DNA of 64,000 nucleotides from Filobasidium wieringae. Lineage: Eukaryota; Basidiomycota; Tremellomycetes; Filobasidiales; Filobasidiaceae. Shown piece by piece: positions 45,858 through 64,000 of this stretch. Position 1 is the first letter of the stretch. The number at the start of each line of letters is the position of its first letter. Below the pieces are notes generated by a model. It searched no databases. It was not told where the DNA came from and worked only from the letters and a program-made list of their open reading frames with translations. The position numbers and the translations under genes were made by a program. The stretch covers positions 496,474 to 560,473 of the forward strand of contig BCIV01000012.1 of assembly GCA_001600055.1 (NCBI GenBank), written 5' to 3'.

Positions 45858-47961
45858 ATGGATCCCGATAACTCAATCGCGCTGCCATCTGGGAATAGTG
45901 ACGTCGGAGACGAATCCTGTTTGCTCTCGAGCGATCTCAAAATCAAGATGAATGACTTGTCCGCTGTCAGAAGGATCAGGTACGACACTAGCATACACGA
46001 TAGACATTCGCGACCGGGCAGATTGCAAGACGGAAGTCAGAGGACGCAAGAATTGATATTAAGACTGAGAGAGGGTCAAAGACACCGGACTACAAAGAAG
46101 ATAGAAGCAGGACCGAAAACTTTCGGACCTCAGCCAAAGGTTTTGGATTTCTCGATGACGGCCGCAGCGCACGACGAATGGGAAGACATCAGACCAGAAA
46201 GTTTTAAGGTGCTGATCACCCCTCGTAAGTAAGTTTTCTGGAAGAGCAAGGTGCTTCATTGATTTTGGGTTGGGATGCTATCAGCAACTCAGAAAGCACT
46301 TGGTACCTGTGAGCTGAAGAAGGTTCTCGATCTCGCAACCGAGAACTTAGTAACCAGACGCCATCAAGCTAGCGCGTTATATAAGCAAGAACACGATGAT
46401 AGGATGGTAGCCTGTTCTGTAAGTCGAGCATATACCTCAACTCCTATAGAGAGCGAATTTTACTGAACCATGGTTTTTGGTATGGAAAGCTCGATCGTCC
46501 GGATCGAGATGCGGAGGATGTTCGTAATTCCGAGACGAAAAAAGTACTGGATGCTCGTCCTAGGGAAAGAAAGAGAGCGGATAATCAAACTGAACTTCAA
46601 GCAGCAGATGACTCTGAAAAAGCACAAGCCTTCACGGATAAGCATCAAGATCTAATAAAATCGGTACCCAGCTCAAGTATGATGACCAGCAACATATCGT
46701 CTATTATCATTTCTCGTGATGATCCAGGAAGAATCGATGAGGCCGAGCGTCAAAACGATTCGGTGCAGGGGCATCCGTGGCCACCGGAAGCGGACGAGAA
46801 AGCAAATTATATCGCTACCGTTTCGTTTTCTTGCCCGCAACCAATGACCAACGCCAGTGAACCTATGCCGGATGGGTCGTTGCCTGGCGTTGAAGAGTCA
46901 GAGTCGAAGTTCCCATATACATACGCCAATACAATAGATGCAGAAGACGGCCAACATAACGGACAATCTGGGGAAGCATTGGAAGCATTGGAAGAGCTCA
47001 AGTTCGGGCCTGTTGCCGAGGCGGACAACAATACCGCTGAAGTTATATCTCAACCCATGACCAGGTACGTAATTCGCTAGATAGATGGAGGGGCGAGTAA
47101 TTGACAAAGCTACTTGGTGGACCAGCTGGTTTCCTATCGCTCACAACGACCGCCTGACTGAGATGATCATGGCTGTACACCCAGATACTAATTGTGCAGG
47201 CCGGTAAGCGCAATAAGCTGCTGCACTCTATCAGATCACAAATCATTGATTACATGAAGTCTATTTCAGTGGTTTACAATCGTCCAAATCAACAACCTCC
47301 AATGCAAGATCGATCCAGTCTCGGGTAACGTGCCCCCGGACTCCTCTATTTGCCAGAAAGAAGCAGGACCGAGTTCAAAAGCCTCCTTCAATACGACACC
47401 CAGCTGATGCAGCGCAAGGCGGTCGACCAGCCTCGCGCATTCAGTCAGCTCGCAAAATACCTTCAGCGGTACCTGCGGCTGACAATGCGATGCAAAGATC
47501 TTCCGCAGCCAGGAAACCCCTTGTCAACTCGGCCGGGATCAATTTCCCAATCATAGAAGGTATTGCGCGAAAGCCTTCCGCAGTTGTGCAGATTCCCGAC
47601 TTCACGAGATCTCATAAAATGGCAGAACGGCGAGCAAGTCGCCCTGTGGCGTGCCCTACCCAACCTGAGGTCGGACGCACACCGGGTCGGACCAGCCGGG
47701 CTAGGATGAGAGAACGAGCAGAATTTGACAAGGCAAATCAGGATTATCAAACGCGACGGGAGGAGGCGCTCAAGCGGCAACAGAAGGAGAAAGAAGTGCG
47801 TTCACGGACATGATTTGCTGATACTAGGGTCAGACTAACGGTCGAAACCCCTTTCACAGGACGCCGAATGGCAGGAAGAGTGTGCTCTTCGCGAACGCAT
47901 TGCCTTCCGAGCGAACCCGGTGCCATCGTTCATTCGAGGGAGACAGAAGCAAGATAAATAG
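45858..47961 (+). CDS. TPX2-like basic coiled-coil protein (tentative)
   Basis: Starts MDPDNSIALPSGNSDVGDES and reads through several exons of polar, basic sequence (RHRTTKKIEAGPKTFGPQP, KALGTCELKKVLDLATENL). The best clue is the C-terminal part: TPLFARKKQDRVQKPPS, VVQIPDFTRSHKMAERRASR, then a charged helix (EFDKANQDYQTRREEALKRQ) and ERIAFRANPVPSFIRGRQ. A 'P-F/D-F-T..R..ER' motif, a long basic helix and an 'FRA.PVP' motif occur in this order in the TPX2 microtubule/spindle family, so a spindle role is possible. The middle (46470-47350) was not fully spliced by eye, and the protein could be another spindle or nuclear protein. The stop at 47959-47961 is 21 bases from the convergent decarboxylase stop. 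Confidence 0.5.
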
Positions 47962-47982
47962 ATTTTAATATCCCAGATTGTA

Positions 47983-50202
47983 TCACATATCGACCAATAC
48001 CTTTTTGCCTAATTCCTCGATAGAATCCCATGTTTCCAGTACATCTGCTTCGGTTGTACGAAGACCTCCCATCGCAAACCTTAAGCAATCTATGTTTGTA
48101 TTACCTTCTTTTCCAGGGAGTACTGTTTGCGTCATGTTAAACCCATGCTGCGCGTGCACAGCTTCTTGAAGTTTCTTATTGAGCTTGTTTGTCTCGACCT
48201 CATCCTTGCCTTCCGCCCTGAGTCGGAATACTACTAAGGCCAAAGACCTGGGAGTGACTAATTCAAAGTTCGTCGACAGCTGGATACGTTTCTCGACCGT
48301 TTTTGCCACATCGATCCCCTAGACACGACAGAAGCGATCAGGGTGCCGCGCCAATGTGAGCCTGCATTGTCACCTACACTTCTGATATGTGTTCGGAAAC
48401 CCTCTATTCCAAAACTCCGCAGAACAAACCAAAGTTTGAGCGACCGGAATCGTCGACCAAGCTTTCGAAACAGGATAATAAGTTTCTATTGGTGAATGAT
48501 AGTGAGGAAGCGCTTACCGATAGCGACCAATTACGATAGTCTACTACTAGACCTGCATCCCCGTGTTTTGTTCTCAGGAAAGCGGGCGTAACATCGAGCG
48601 CGTTCGTCAGGACACGTCTGTCGCGCACCCAAAGAGTGCTACAGTCGAATGCTACCAGACCCCACTTGTGAAAGTTAGTACATATAGCATCGACATGTTC
48701 GTTGACAGCTGCTAGTCCAAGTTCATCGCGCATCTCAGGGAGTGAAAGAGCGGTACCAGCCCACTAAATTCGTGTGTCTTGTTGAACAGCTAGCCCCGAA
48801 TAACAGTTCACTCAGGTAACGTACCGCTGCATCGACGTAGAAGAAAACCGTTGGATGTCGTTTAACTGCACAGGAAGGTAGGAAGATCAGCGCCAAGAGC
48901 GTACATAGCATGTTAATTCGGAAATCGGTACCGACGAGCTTGAGCAATCTCTTCGAGTTTGTCCACAGCCCCGCTACTGGTCGTGCCGATCGTTCCGACT
49001 TTTTGTTATCAAATAAGCCAAAGCACTCGATAGCATCTGACAATAGTGATGATCGTACTTAACATGAATGGGACCAGACCGGCGGCTGCATCTTCCTCCA
49101 AAGCCGCTCGTACGGTCTCTCCAGTCAACGCATAATTATCTTTCCGGTAAGTAGGCAAAGATTTCCATTTCAGGCCTAAAATTTTCGCAGCCTGGGGAGG
49201 TCGTGTGAAAGTCAGCTGTAGAAGAATTCACAATTGGGGTCATGGACATGAACGCACCTTGATTCCGATACTATGAGTCTGTGTGCTTCCGTACATGATC
49301 AATTTCGCAGAATACTTGTCTCTGACTTCATCCGAGATATCATTATCTGCATCGTTCACCCGTGTGCCCAATTCGTCGATTTTAACTTCGGTAGAGATTG
49401 AATCTAAATCGCTTTGAACCGTAGCTGCAGCAGCATCTTGCAGGCTAAGGAGACGAAGACATCTTTCCCGCGCTGCAACGGTTGCCACGATGGCCGATTC
49501 TGAAGCTGCTCCCTGTTTAAGGTTGGATTTTAGAGATGATTGTATGGCAGGGAGAATGGGAGCAGAACTTACCGTTATTTGGCCACCACCAATTTTCGAA
49601 CTGTTCCAGAACGTCTCTCCCAGCCCGAGGAGTTTAGCCGCCCAGTCCAAAGTAACCTGCTCGAGTTCCGTGCACGCTGGCGAACAGCTCCACTGTGCCC
49701 AAGGATCATGTTTGAGTAGATGTCCATCTCTCTGGTCGGCATTCATAAAAGCTCACATTGAATCCAGGATTGGAAACTGAAGTAGAAAGCATATCGGCCA
49801 AGATGGATTCGAAATTTGTGATAGCAGGGAAATAGGCGAAGAACTTCGGGTGGGCCCAGTGGGTGATACCGGGTAGAATTTTAGATTGGAATTCCGAAGA
49901 GATGACATCGAAATTTTCGGAGTTCTGAGGCGCTTGGTCTATTGATGGCTTTGAGGCATCAGAGCGTGACATAGAGACAGCCTCGCTATAGACACTTACC
50001 AGGAAGATCCTTCACTAGGTAACCTGGTTCGACCTGGGCTACTACCGGCAGCTGATTAAGCTTGGCGTAGTAATCACATATCTGATCGACAACCTTGTAC
50101 CCGTGTTTTCGAAAGCTAGATAACAAGTAACGATAAATCCCGATACGTATCCAAGTCATGCCAATCAGATCAATACCATATCACTTACGCTTCGACATCC
50201 AT
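47983..50202 (-). CDS. PLP-dependent aromatic L-amino-acid decarboxylase
   Basis: This group II decarboxylase removes CO2 from an aromatic amino acid (Tyr, Trp or DOPA type) to give an amine. The start MDVEAFRKHGYKVVDQICDY matches the family. It continues with PGITHWAHPKFFAYFPA, LSTSVSNPGFN, SPACTELEQVTLDWAAKLLG and GGGQITGAASESAIVA (some residues across introns). The spliced motif FYVDAAWAGTALSLPEMRDE carries the Asp that binds the PLP ring nitrogen. The PLP lysine is in NFHKWGLVAFDCSTLWV. RFRSLKLWFVLRSFGIEGF follows, and the C-terminus ends EELGKKVLVDM with TGA at 47983-47985. About ten introns. Substrate choice is not settled by sequence. It is divergent from MET3. Confidence 0.87.
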
Positions 50203-50726
50203 GGCTACTATCAAGGTATTATTAGGTATCGATGGTGTTGTTCTGTGTGTACGCTTCTCTTTTCAGGAACAAAAGCCGTTGTACTATGTTCTAGCCAGCA
50301 CTACTGACGTATATTATCACCACTGCTACTACTACAAGACTAGCTGAACAGATAGGTTGCGAGCTGCTGGACGCCAGACGACGACGATGAGCAGCATTTC
50401 GGGATCCGTCCATCGGCCATCGGTCAACTGCGATGAAGGAGCTTGAGAACGCATAGAGAGAGTTGAGGAAAATGCATGAACTATTCCAAAACATCTGGAA
50501 TCTGGAATTGATTGCCGAGCCGCTCGCTTTCGGCATTTCTAGCGATTATCAATGGCGCAATTCGCTTCCGCACTGATAAATCACGAAACACGTAAAAGTC
50601 AAAAGTAACGATAGGTCAGCTCATGCTCGAGCTTGCATCACAACCACCTCTTGTCCATCAATCTCTTCAGAGCCTGAGCAGTCCCCAGCTACAGCTCATC
50701 AACTCACTTCTTATCACATATCAAGA
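50203..50726. promoter_or_regulatory. divergent promoter region, decarboxylase / MET3
   Basis: This 524-base spacer contains both promoters. A minus-strand open frame (50291-50536) has no family resemblance. No perfect CACGTG core, which drives many sulfur genes, was seen; only a half-match, ACACGTAA, occurs near 50589. Confidence 0.45.
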
Positions 50727-52911
<2,185 letters not shown>

Positions 52912-53058
52912 GAGTCTCTCTCTACCTTTATATCTGTCTCTTTGCATGTGTTTGCTTGTAGAATAATCATAGGAGTATAGCTATCAGACCATCAGGATTT
53001 ATACCACTCGAGTTGAACCGAACAAATGTTTCCGCTTCTGTACTTCGGTTATGTCAGT

Positions 53059-53064
53059 CACGTG
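53059..53064. promoter_or_regulatory. CACGTG palindrome between MET3 and RPC2
   Basis: TCACGTGA (53058-53065) is an eight-base palindrome about 175 bases upstream of the RPC2 start and 150 bases after the MET3 stop. It fits an E-box/Cbf1-type site and could belong to the RPC2 promoter. Confidence 0.3.
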
Positions 53065-53194
53065 ATACGCGTTCGCCTGGAGATCGCCCTCGTCCTGATG
53101 AGCAACCATTCTTGCTTATATTTCGGAAATTTCTTCCAGTAACGTTGACTCACCGTCTCACCTCGATATAGTCCTTATTTGCAGGCAGGCGCGC

Positions 53195-53203
53195 TATATA
53201 AAG
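53195..53203 (+). promoter_or_regulatory. TATA box of RPC2
   Basis: TATATAAAG in a GC-rich context (GCGCGC just before) lies 36 bases before the RPC2 ATG at 53239. This is a strong TATA match and suggests a very short 5' leader of roughly ten bases or less, or a start slightly upstream. Confidence 0.5.
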
Positions 53204-53238
53204 CCATCTGACAGACAAGACTTTGTTCTTCAACCAAA

Positions 53239-57806
<4,568 letters not shown>

Positions 57807-57997
57807 CGGGACTATAACGAATCAAGACATACTTACAGCGACGAAAAATGTCAAACGCAACAACCTATATCAGATATGATCCCCTGCTTGTCTATTGTAT
57901 GTGCCCAATGAATATATATCCCGGAACATCTTAGCAGTTGAATACAGTAGTGGCTATCAATGGTTAAAGTTGAATTCCACACAGCCTAATAATTTGA

Positions 57998-60900
57998 TCA
58001 ACCGCTAGCGGTGTTCGTACCCTTCTCCTCTACGAGTCTCCTGGAGTCGCGGATTCGTTTAGTGATAGCTGATACATTGGTATTCGCCAAAATCATCTCC
58101 ACAGATAAGTCGACATCGAAAGACATTCTAATTGTCGATTTAATCCGCTTTGCCTGGTGTTCATCCATGATTGCAAAGTCGTCTGCTTCATCTCCGATGA
58201 GCGAGATTGATGTAGCAGATGCCCCAGTGCCGCTTCGACTGGATTTGAGATCTGGCCGGATTTGGGGATCCGAGTCATCTTCAAGCGAATCTTCGTAGGG
58301 GTCACCCAAGGCCAGACGTTCTGCCAGTTTCCCAGCAGATCGAGGTATCAATTTAGGATCCAAATCCACAGACAAAGCGACAATAGTGACAACCTGCCTA
58401 TAGGTGGTCGCAAATGAATCTGACTTTCTGGCGGTTGGAGCTATCTTGGCCATGTAGATTAGATACAGGCATCGCTTGGCTTCGATGGATGAGCAAGAGC
58501 TCACCAAATATCTCCAGAGGTGCGATCTTAGTCATCACATTGTGCTTCCCATCGTGATGCAGTCGCAACTCGTACATTCCAGGTTGCCATGGGAGCCTCT
58601 CCTTGTCGAAAACAACCATTCCAGCATCTGTCTTCCCTCTCTCGGGATGCTCGATGGGGACATCACCATCCCAATCTTCATCATAAAGGGGCACCCATTT
58701 TCCGACGGATGATATCTTTGTGATTTCCTCCGACTGGCAAGATCCCAAACGATAAATACCGATCCAGTCTTTACGAGAATGATTAGGAGGCGCATTCCAT
58801 GAGATACGGATCGGCTGGCCGATGTGGAACCGGATAGACTCGGAGGAGCAAGTCGTGGAAGAGGGGACAGTCATATGATAGGTTGATCGATCGTAGGTAG
58901 CAATATCGTTGGCCAGCCGGCTTCATATTGAAGGATGTTAGAGGGGACTGCATCCAGAACATGCACATCGAGCACAACTTACGTGATTATCATCTTCTCT
59001 CTTGATTGCTGAATCAACTGCTTAGTATCGTTAACAACGTCCGAGAATCGAGGTCGCGCTGGAAAATACGATACGAATCAATCTTTGTCCTTTTGTCTAG
59101 CTTCGGCGCGGGCTGACTGACCTGACTGCAAAAAGTCCTCAACAGCCTCCGTCACACGCTCTTCCACTCTGACCATAGTATCCTTAACCTCGCTGACGAC
59201 ACGTTTGATTTCAGGTGCATGCCTTCCAGCTGTGCTTTCAAATCTGCGTGCATGTTTGCCTGCGACGGTTTTCAAGGTCTTAGTAAGACCGCCATCTTTT
59301 CGGAGTCGATCGCCGTAGAGCTTTTGCATATGAGGCCTGACAGATAGGTAGCATGTTTTAGCGAGAGCGTCCTCCTTGAGCGCATGCAGACAGACTTACT
59401 TTTCAACGAATGACAAGAAACCCCAGTGACTCAAGTGCGATACCACTGCAAGAGTGGCAACAAGTTTGCTTCCACTTATCAGACTTAAACCAAGAAAAGC
59501 AGCACCGCCCATGCTTCTTTCAGGGTTGTTTAGGAAGCGGTAGATTCCGGTGTAGGCCAAGTTGGAGGGTGTCTTTTCGACCAAAAAGAAATCCGAGTAC
59601 AGCCAGCCTGCCAGAGAAGAGGGATGGGCGATCAGTGATTTCCTCTATCGCAGAGTAGAATTCTAGGAGCATACCGAAAGCACCCAAAACTTCGAAGCTA
59701 GATTGGGCTGCCCAGCAATGAAGCGCAATCAACAGCTACAAAGGCGATCTATATTAGCATAGACGCTACGACGGGAGAAGGACCACTTACTGCACCAAGA
59801 ACATGACGAAGTGCTTGCCCGCTTACAGTCCAATCGGAGGGTATACTGTAGATCTTCCATGCCAGGCATGCGAAAGAGACTAAAAAATAAGCCGTGAGTA
59901 AGCGTTGTAAAGCCAACCTCGGGCCACGTTGGACTCACCATAAGTCATGACTAGACTTGTGTTATACAGGACTTTCCAGTTGTTGAAAGCGTCCTTCGTA
60001 GCAGCTGCGATATCATCCGAATCGCCATCCTCAGGCTGGCTCACATCGAGCGTAGCATTGATAGCAGCCATCGCTGGACTCTGCTCTTTTGGATAATGGT
60101 AATGCTTCAAGAAGTGCCTTACAAGCCATCTCTCCTCAGATTGGGCTTTCAAGAGCGCGCCCAAGCCGAACGAGTGAAAGAGACGCCATGCCAGAGCATG
60201 CAAAAAGTACACGGCTAAGCTCAGACGGGGCCGAGTCGCAACGAAAGAACCGAATAGAGCCGGAAGAGAAGCGTAGGCAATCAACAGAGTAAAGGTGAAG
60301 TCGGTAGCCCTATTATTTCAGCTGTCAAAGTCAGTCGTCCGCGATACAATCCCAATAACCAATTGCCTAGACTCGCCTGAAAAGGTCGATGTTCGAGAAA
60401 ATGATTGCCGGTCGTTGCAAGTATCGCAAAGACAATTCGCGCATAGATAGTTTTTGCTGACCTGTGCTAGTAGTCTGACTACGATCGGTCTTAGGTGGTT
60501 CTTCTTGCACAGGCGTGTCTAACTCGGTTTCATCCTCTGTTTCACCTGAGTGCATAGTAGACTTGGTCAGTCGGCCTGTCTAGTCGATTCACAAAGAAGC
60601 TTACCATCCGTAATATCTGGAGTCCTCTCGTTGGTTGCATCTCCCAACGTGGCTGGAACAGATCGTGGAGTGGAAACACCAGCTAAAGGTTTCTTGCCTC
60701 CTCCGTAAATCCTCTCGATATCTTTCACGTTTGCAATTATGCTAAGCCTGATTCGTCCAACCAACCTCTTCTAGACTAAGATATGACTTACGAGGATTCT
60801 CGAACCATAGGAGGAAAGCAAATTGTGCTGCGTGCGCGACTAACGACGCAAAGAAGACGGTATATGATCCAGTCACTGTGAAAAGATGGTACGTCTCAAA

Positions 60901-61990
60901 TCGAAGCCCAGTAAAGTTGCTCAAGATGGAAAGATGCCATACCGATGGAGAGACCGTAGTAACCCGCATACCCTACGGAATACATAGGATGAGGGGCGAT
61001 CTGAACCCTTCATGTGAGTTCTTGGTCTCGACAGCACCTCTTCGCAAGACAACTGACCTCATAAACCCCATCAAACACCAGCTCCTCCTGCTGCACAATC
61101 AACCAGAATGCATCTCCCCAATACCAAGCGTAGTCCTTGACTACCCTATGCGCATCAATCTTGACCCACAAGTTGAAGGCAATCAGGATCCATCCGATGA
61201 TCCATCTGAGCATGTGAGTGAAGATGGATTGGTTGGATGGGAAATGGAGGAAGGCTAGAGCGAAGAAGCAGTAGGAAAGGAAGTCGCTGCAACAGAAGAC
61301 TAGAATTAGCCTGCACAGTCATACTTAGGATACGGTGAACGCTTACTTGAGAAGGATGATGTCCACCAGCTGTCGGAAGATCAACCAAGAGTTGAACTCC
61401 TGAGGTACCTCGCTCCACCTATAGCCTTCATTGCCCAGCTTAGCCTCCAATTCCTTCTTCCACCATCCAGCCGTTCCAGTCCCATCCTTAGCCAACCACC
61501 CATAACTACGGAGTTTCCTGACGATCCACTTCTTCTCGCTCTGTTTCCTCAGTACCCAACCGAGACCGGCGTCATACGCTGCTCGCCAGAATGCAAAGTA
61601 TAGGAGAAAGAATGGGCCGGAAATTGACCGAGGAAGGTACCAGAAGATGGCGAATTGAAGAGCCAGAGTCAAAAGAGTGAGTTGAGTAAGCTGACTGGTG
61701 AACAAAGTGTGGGACAGCGTGTGGACGAAAGAATGAGTGATGGGCACCTTGAAGACTGTTGCAATGCCCGGAATCAGCTCGCAATTCGGCAGCTTCAACG
61801 AGATAGAGTACACACTGGTGCCATCAGGAGTCCTTCCGTAATTAGTCCCTCCGATTTCAGTCGAGTTGGTGTCCGTCTCGCTCGTAACTTGTTTATGTTC
61901 GCTGGGTTGAGTTTCACTCAACACAAACTTATCCAGGTCGTTTGACCCGGATGTGCCTCTGTACCGGAGCTCGTTTGTAACCGACTCCAT
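57998..61990 (-). CDS. CHO2: phosphatidylethanolamine N-methyltransferase
   Basis: Cho2 adds the first methyl group from S-adenosylmethionine to phosphatidylethanolamine in the ER membrane, on the way to phosphatidylcholine. The start [20 protein letters not shown] leads to [16 protein letters not shown], then a chain of membrane helices: [60 protein letters not shown] and [20 protein letters not shown] repeat of the PEMT unit follows, with [24 protein letters not shown] sequence. The soluble C-terminal domain has [20 protein letters not shown] and [19 protein letters not shown], then [23 protein letters not shown] 61990 is the first in frame. The helix-rich middle has several unverified introns. 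It converges on RPC2 (191 bases between stops). Confidence 0.9.
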
Positions 61991-62355
61991 TATACACAAC
62001 AGTTCCTCTCGCCAGAGTCGAGATGACCTTTGCTTGCCTATCGTCAAAGCGATTTAGTACTGACAAGAGGAGCGTTGAACAAAACGATTTGATCTGCTCG
62101 AAACCGTTCTAGTTCAACTTCTACTCTTCCGTTATTCCGCCTGACACGTCAACACGCGACCCGATAAGAACAACTCCCGTACTTCCTTCTGGTCACAATG
62201 TAAGCGAAAATGATCCTCATCACATCAAGCGACTCATTCCCTCGGTTTTTATCTACAAGTAATATCCAATGCAAAGTTCCCCTCCCGAATGCTTTCGCTC
62301 GCTCCACTCTCAGGCCATCCGCTTTTCTCGGTCGTGATCGGTCCGGTTACGACAT
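61991..62355. other. intergenic, upstream of CHO2
   Basis: The 365 bases hold the CHO2 promoter and the 3' region of ATP synthase subunit e. No gene or clear site was seen. Confidence 0.45.
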
Positions 62356-63330
62356 TTAGGACGAACCCTCGGCCCAGGAGTTGACAAGCTTCTCCAAGTC
62401 GAATTTTGGGTCTTCGGGGTCTGTTATGACTGTATATGAGGAAAACAGGTGGTCAGGAATTTGCATATGTACACATTGCCTATCATCTTGAATCGGGTGG
62501 GAGATTGATTGTCCGTATCTGCAAGCGTGTGCAGGAGGTAGTATAGGAGGTAGTTGATAGCCATGACGAGCTTCCACTTCATCCCGTAAGGCGTTTCAAG
62601 GGAAGCATTGATGGGCCAGGACGGGTCTCCTATGGCTACCCTGTTCCGCTCCATTCCGCCAAACATCGCCCTCCCACGTGACGTTTCTTCGTACATTCTA
62701 CATCTAACCCGTCTTCTCGTACACCCGTTTCGATAATATCTGGATGAGAACGAAAGAAGGAACTCACGGCCAGTCCCCTTCTTTACACCAGCAGCCTCCT
62801 CAGCCTTCTTCTTAGCGTAAGCCGTTCGGGCTTGCTCGACTAAATGTTGACGGTGGGCCTGGGCGTTGGCGATCTGTCAGACAAAGAAAGACGAACAGAG
62901 AATCAGTACTTAGTTGATAATATTAAGCGTTGAGGTTAGAATTGAACGGAGGAGATGCTGGCTGATACAGGAAGGATAAAGCCGAATAACGCAATTCCTG
63001 TCCGAGGATATGGTAATACGGGCAACGGTCCTTCGCTCTGTTGACACTACCACACCTCCTGCTCCAATCCGCCAGGAACCAATATCCTGTCTCTTTGGTC
63101 CTTCTTGATCCTGAAACACCCATTGATGCATGACTTACCTTCTTCTCATCATATCGAGCCTGCATGGTAGACTGGTGGAAGATACCATAAGAGATACCCA
63201 AAACCAAGGCGGTGTAACGAGCGACCTGTTCAGTGATCGAAGATGGTTCCAAAGTAAGTGGCTTTGCCCGTTGTAGTCTCTGCTTGGGAGATCAGGTCAG
63301 CGAACGTACGTTGACGGTAGGGGAAGCCAT
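62356..63330 (-). CDS. ATP21: mitochondrial ATP synthase subunit e
   Basis: Subunit e (Atp21/Tim11) is a small inner-membrane subunit of F1Fo ATP synthase needed for dimer formation and cristae shape. Exon 1 is MASPTVN, joined to VARYTALVLGISYGIFHQST with the single helix; the GxxxG-like GISYG is the dimer motif region. Then come MQARYDEKK, a second join to ANAQAHRQHLVEQARTAYAK and KKAEEAAGVKKGTG, and a last exon with LITDPEDPKFDLEKLVNSW and AEGSS. About 96 residues in all, close to the usual 90-100. The gene spans almost 1 kb because the introns, unusually for this window, are several hundred bases long. The stop is at 62356-62358. Confidence 0.8.
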
Positions 63331-63714
63331 GGTTGTAAGCGGAAGCTGTAAGAAAGTCCGGGATACGTGAACAGGTCAGTTCAAGTTGAGCTGAAGCGCA
63401 AGGATGTACCACAAGCTGTGCTCACTCGATGAATTTTTGGTATAGAAGAAGCGTGGAAGACCAAGGGTGTGAATCGCTGGTCGGGCGATGTCGTTCTTCT
63501 GAATTGTTGAATGGGTTCATCCTGAGTGGAAAGAGAGTCAACGCGAATGACAGAGAATATACGGTGCACCGCGGATAGGCGCAAATCTCTTGATCGAGAT
63601 CGTCATTCCTCACCGTTGAACATGCTTCAACATGCCCAGAACTCACCGGTATGAGTGGAAACGATTCCCTACCTACAATCTGAGTTTTCCTGAGGACTTC
63701 ATAACATGTAACCG
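63331..63714. promoter_or_regulatory. divergent promoter region, ATP synthase e / partial gene
   Basis: The 384 bases between the two start codons must hold both promoters. A minus-strand open frame of 172 codons (63422-63940) runs across this region and over the opposite gene; it has no family resemblance and is taken as a shadow. Confidence 0.45.
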
Positions 63715-64000
63715 ATGGATTCGCAAGCAGAATCGTTCTCATCATCCTTCTGCTCGCCAAGCTTTGAGAAAGCCCTTGCAGAACTCTCCTTGCCTCAACC
63801 AGATGAACAACCCATCGCTTCTGGCAGTAGAACGATCGTGCCAAGTCCTGAGCCGAACGAAAGCTACCCATTTCCTGACTGGCCAGACGAGGATGAGCTT
63901 GCTGCTTTAGCCTCTTTCGAAGAAGGGGTTCATGAACCACACCTGAAACGTAAACGGGATGAAACCGATGATCTAGGTCAGAGCGATGTCTTTGACAACG
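63715..64000 (+). CDS. 5' end of an unknown gene, cut by the window edge
   Basis: An ATG at 63715 opens a frame that stays open to the last base (95 full codons). The peptide starts MDSQAESFSSSFCSPSFEKA and has the acidic segment FPDWPDEDELAALASFEEG and a possible nuclear signal, LKRKRDE. It is polar and acidic with no recognised domain, as expected for a disordered N-terminal extension of a nuclear protein. The rest lies outside the window, so function cannot be named. Divergent orientation to ATP synthase e fits the local pattern. Confidence 0.5.
   Translation, partial: MDSQAESFSSSFCSPSFEKALAELSLPQPDEQPIASGSRTIVPSPEPNESYPFPDWPDEDELAALASFEEGVHEPHLKRKRDETDDLGQSDVFDN

Noticed and set aside
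63422..63940. 172-codon minus-strand frame
   Set aside because: It crosses the divergent promoter and overlaps the start of the plus-strand partial gene; no family resemblance.

Overview
The window is nuclear DNA of a basidiomycete fungus, most likely a tremellomycete yeast of the Cryptococcus/Kwoniella type. This is an inference. It rests on dense genes with many introns of about 45-75 bases, several tiny exons, terse intergenic spaces, a Ty1/copia element of fungal style, and the overall character of the encoded housekeeping proteins. No bacterial-style operons, CRISPR arrays or rRNA/tRNA genes were recognised.

Layout. 1-3320 is repeat-rich DNA: the 3' end of a decayed copia retrotransposon (reverse transcriptase/RNase H with in-frame stops), an LTR followed by what looks like a primer-binding site for a half initiator-tRNA, then about 1.5 kb of palindromes and short repeats. 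From 3321 the window is a compact housekeeping block: NOT3/NOT5 (-), calcipressin (+), a GPI-anchored surface protein (-), mitochondrial porin (-), SEC23 (-), a small spliced unknown gene (+), a complex I 21-kDa accessory subunit (-), tRNA dimethylallyltransferase (+), a sorbitol/xylitol-type dehydrogenase (-), a mitochondrial scramblase (+), APC4 (-), calmodulin (-), the TFIIH kinase KIN28/CDK7 (+), ESF2 (-), a large Zn2Cys6 transcription factor (+), a large chromodomain protein (-), a membrane-bound protein disulfide isomerase (+), a secreted DUF1996 protein (+), a TPX2-like protein (+), an aromatic amino-acid decarboxylase (-), ATP sulfurylase MET3 (+), RNA polymerase III subunit 2 (+), phosphatidylethanolamine methyltransferase CHO2 (-), ATP synthase subunit e (-), and the 5' end of an unknown gene (+) cut by the window edge.

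Gene coordinates run from start codon to stop codon and include introns. Joins were read by eye from GT/AG signals plus conservation of the protein family; where a join was not checked the text says so. The genes are not a pathway cluster. They touch transcription and mRNA decay (NOT3, KIN28, RPC2), calcium signalling (calmodulin, calcipressin), mitochondria (porin, complex I subunit, scramblase, ATP synthase e), secretion (SEC23, PDI), sulfur and phospholipid metabolism (MET3, CHO2), and chromatin (chromodomain protein).

I found no convincing new multi-gene system. The best leads are an exceptional set of 7-15 base microexons, a GC-AG intron in SEC23, an unannotated small spliced gene at 14726-15098, a chromodomain protein that may be a Chp1/RITS-type heterochromatin factor, six tail-to-tail gene pairs 16-138 bases apart, and the LTR/primer-site arrangement.
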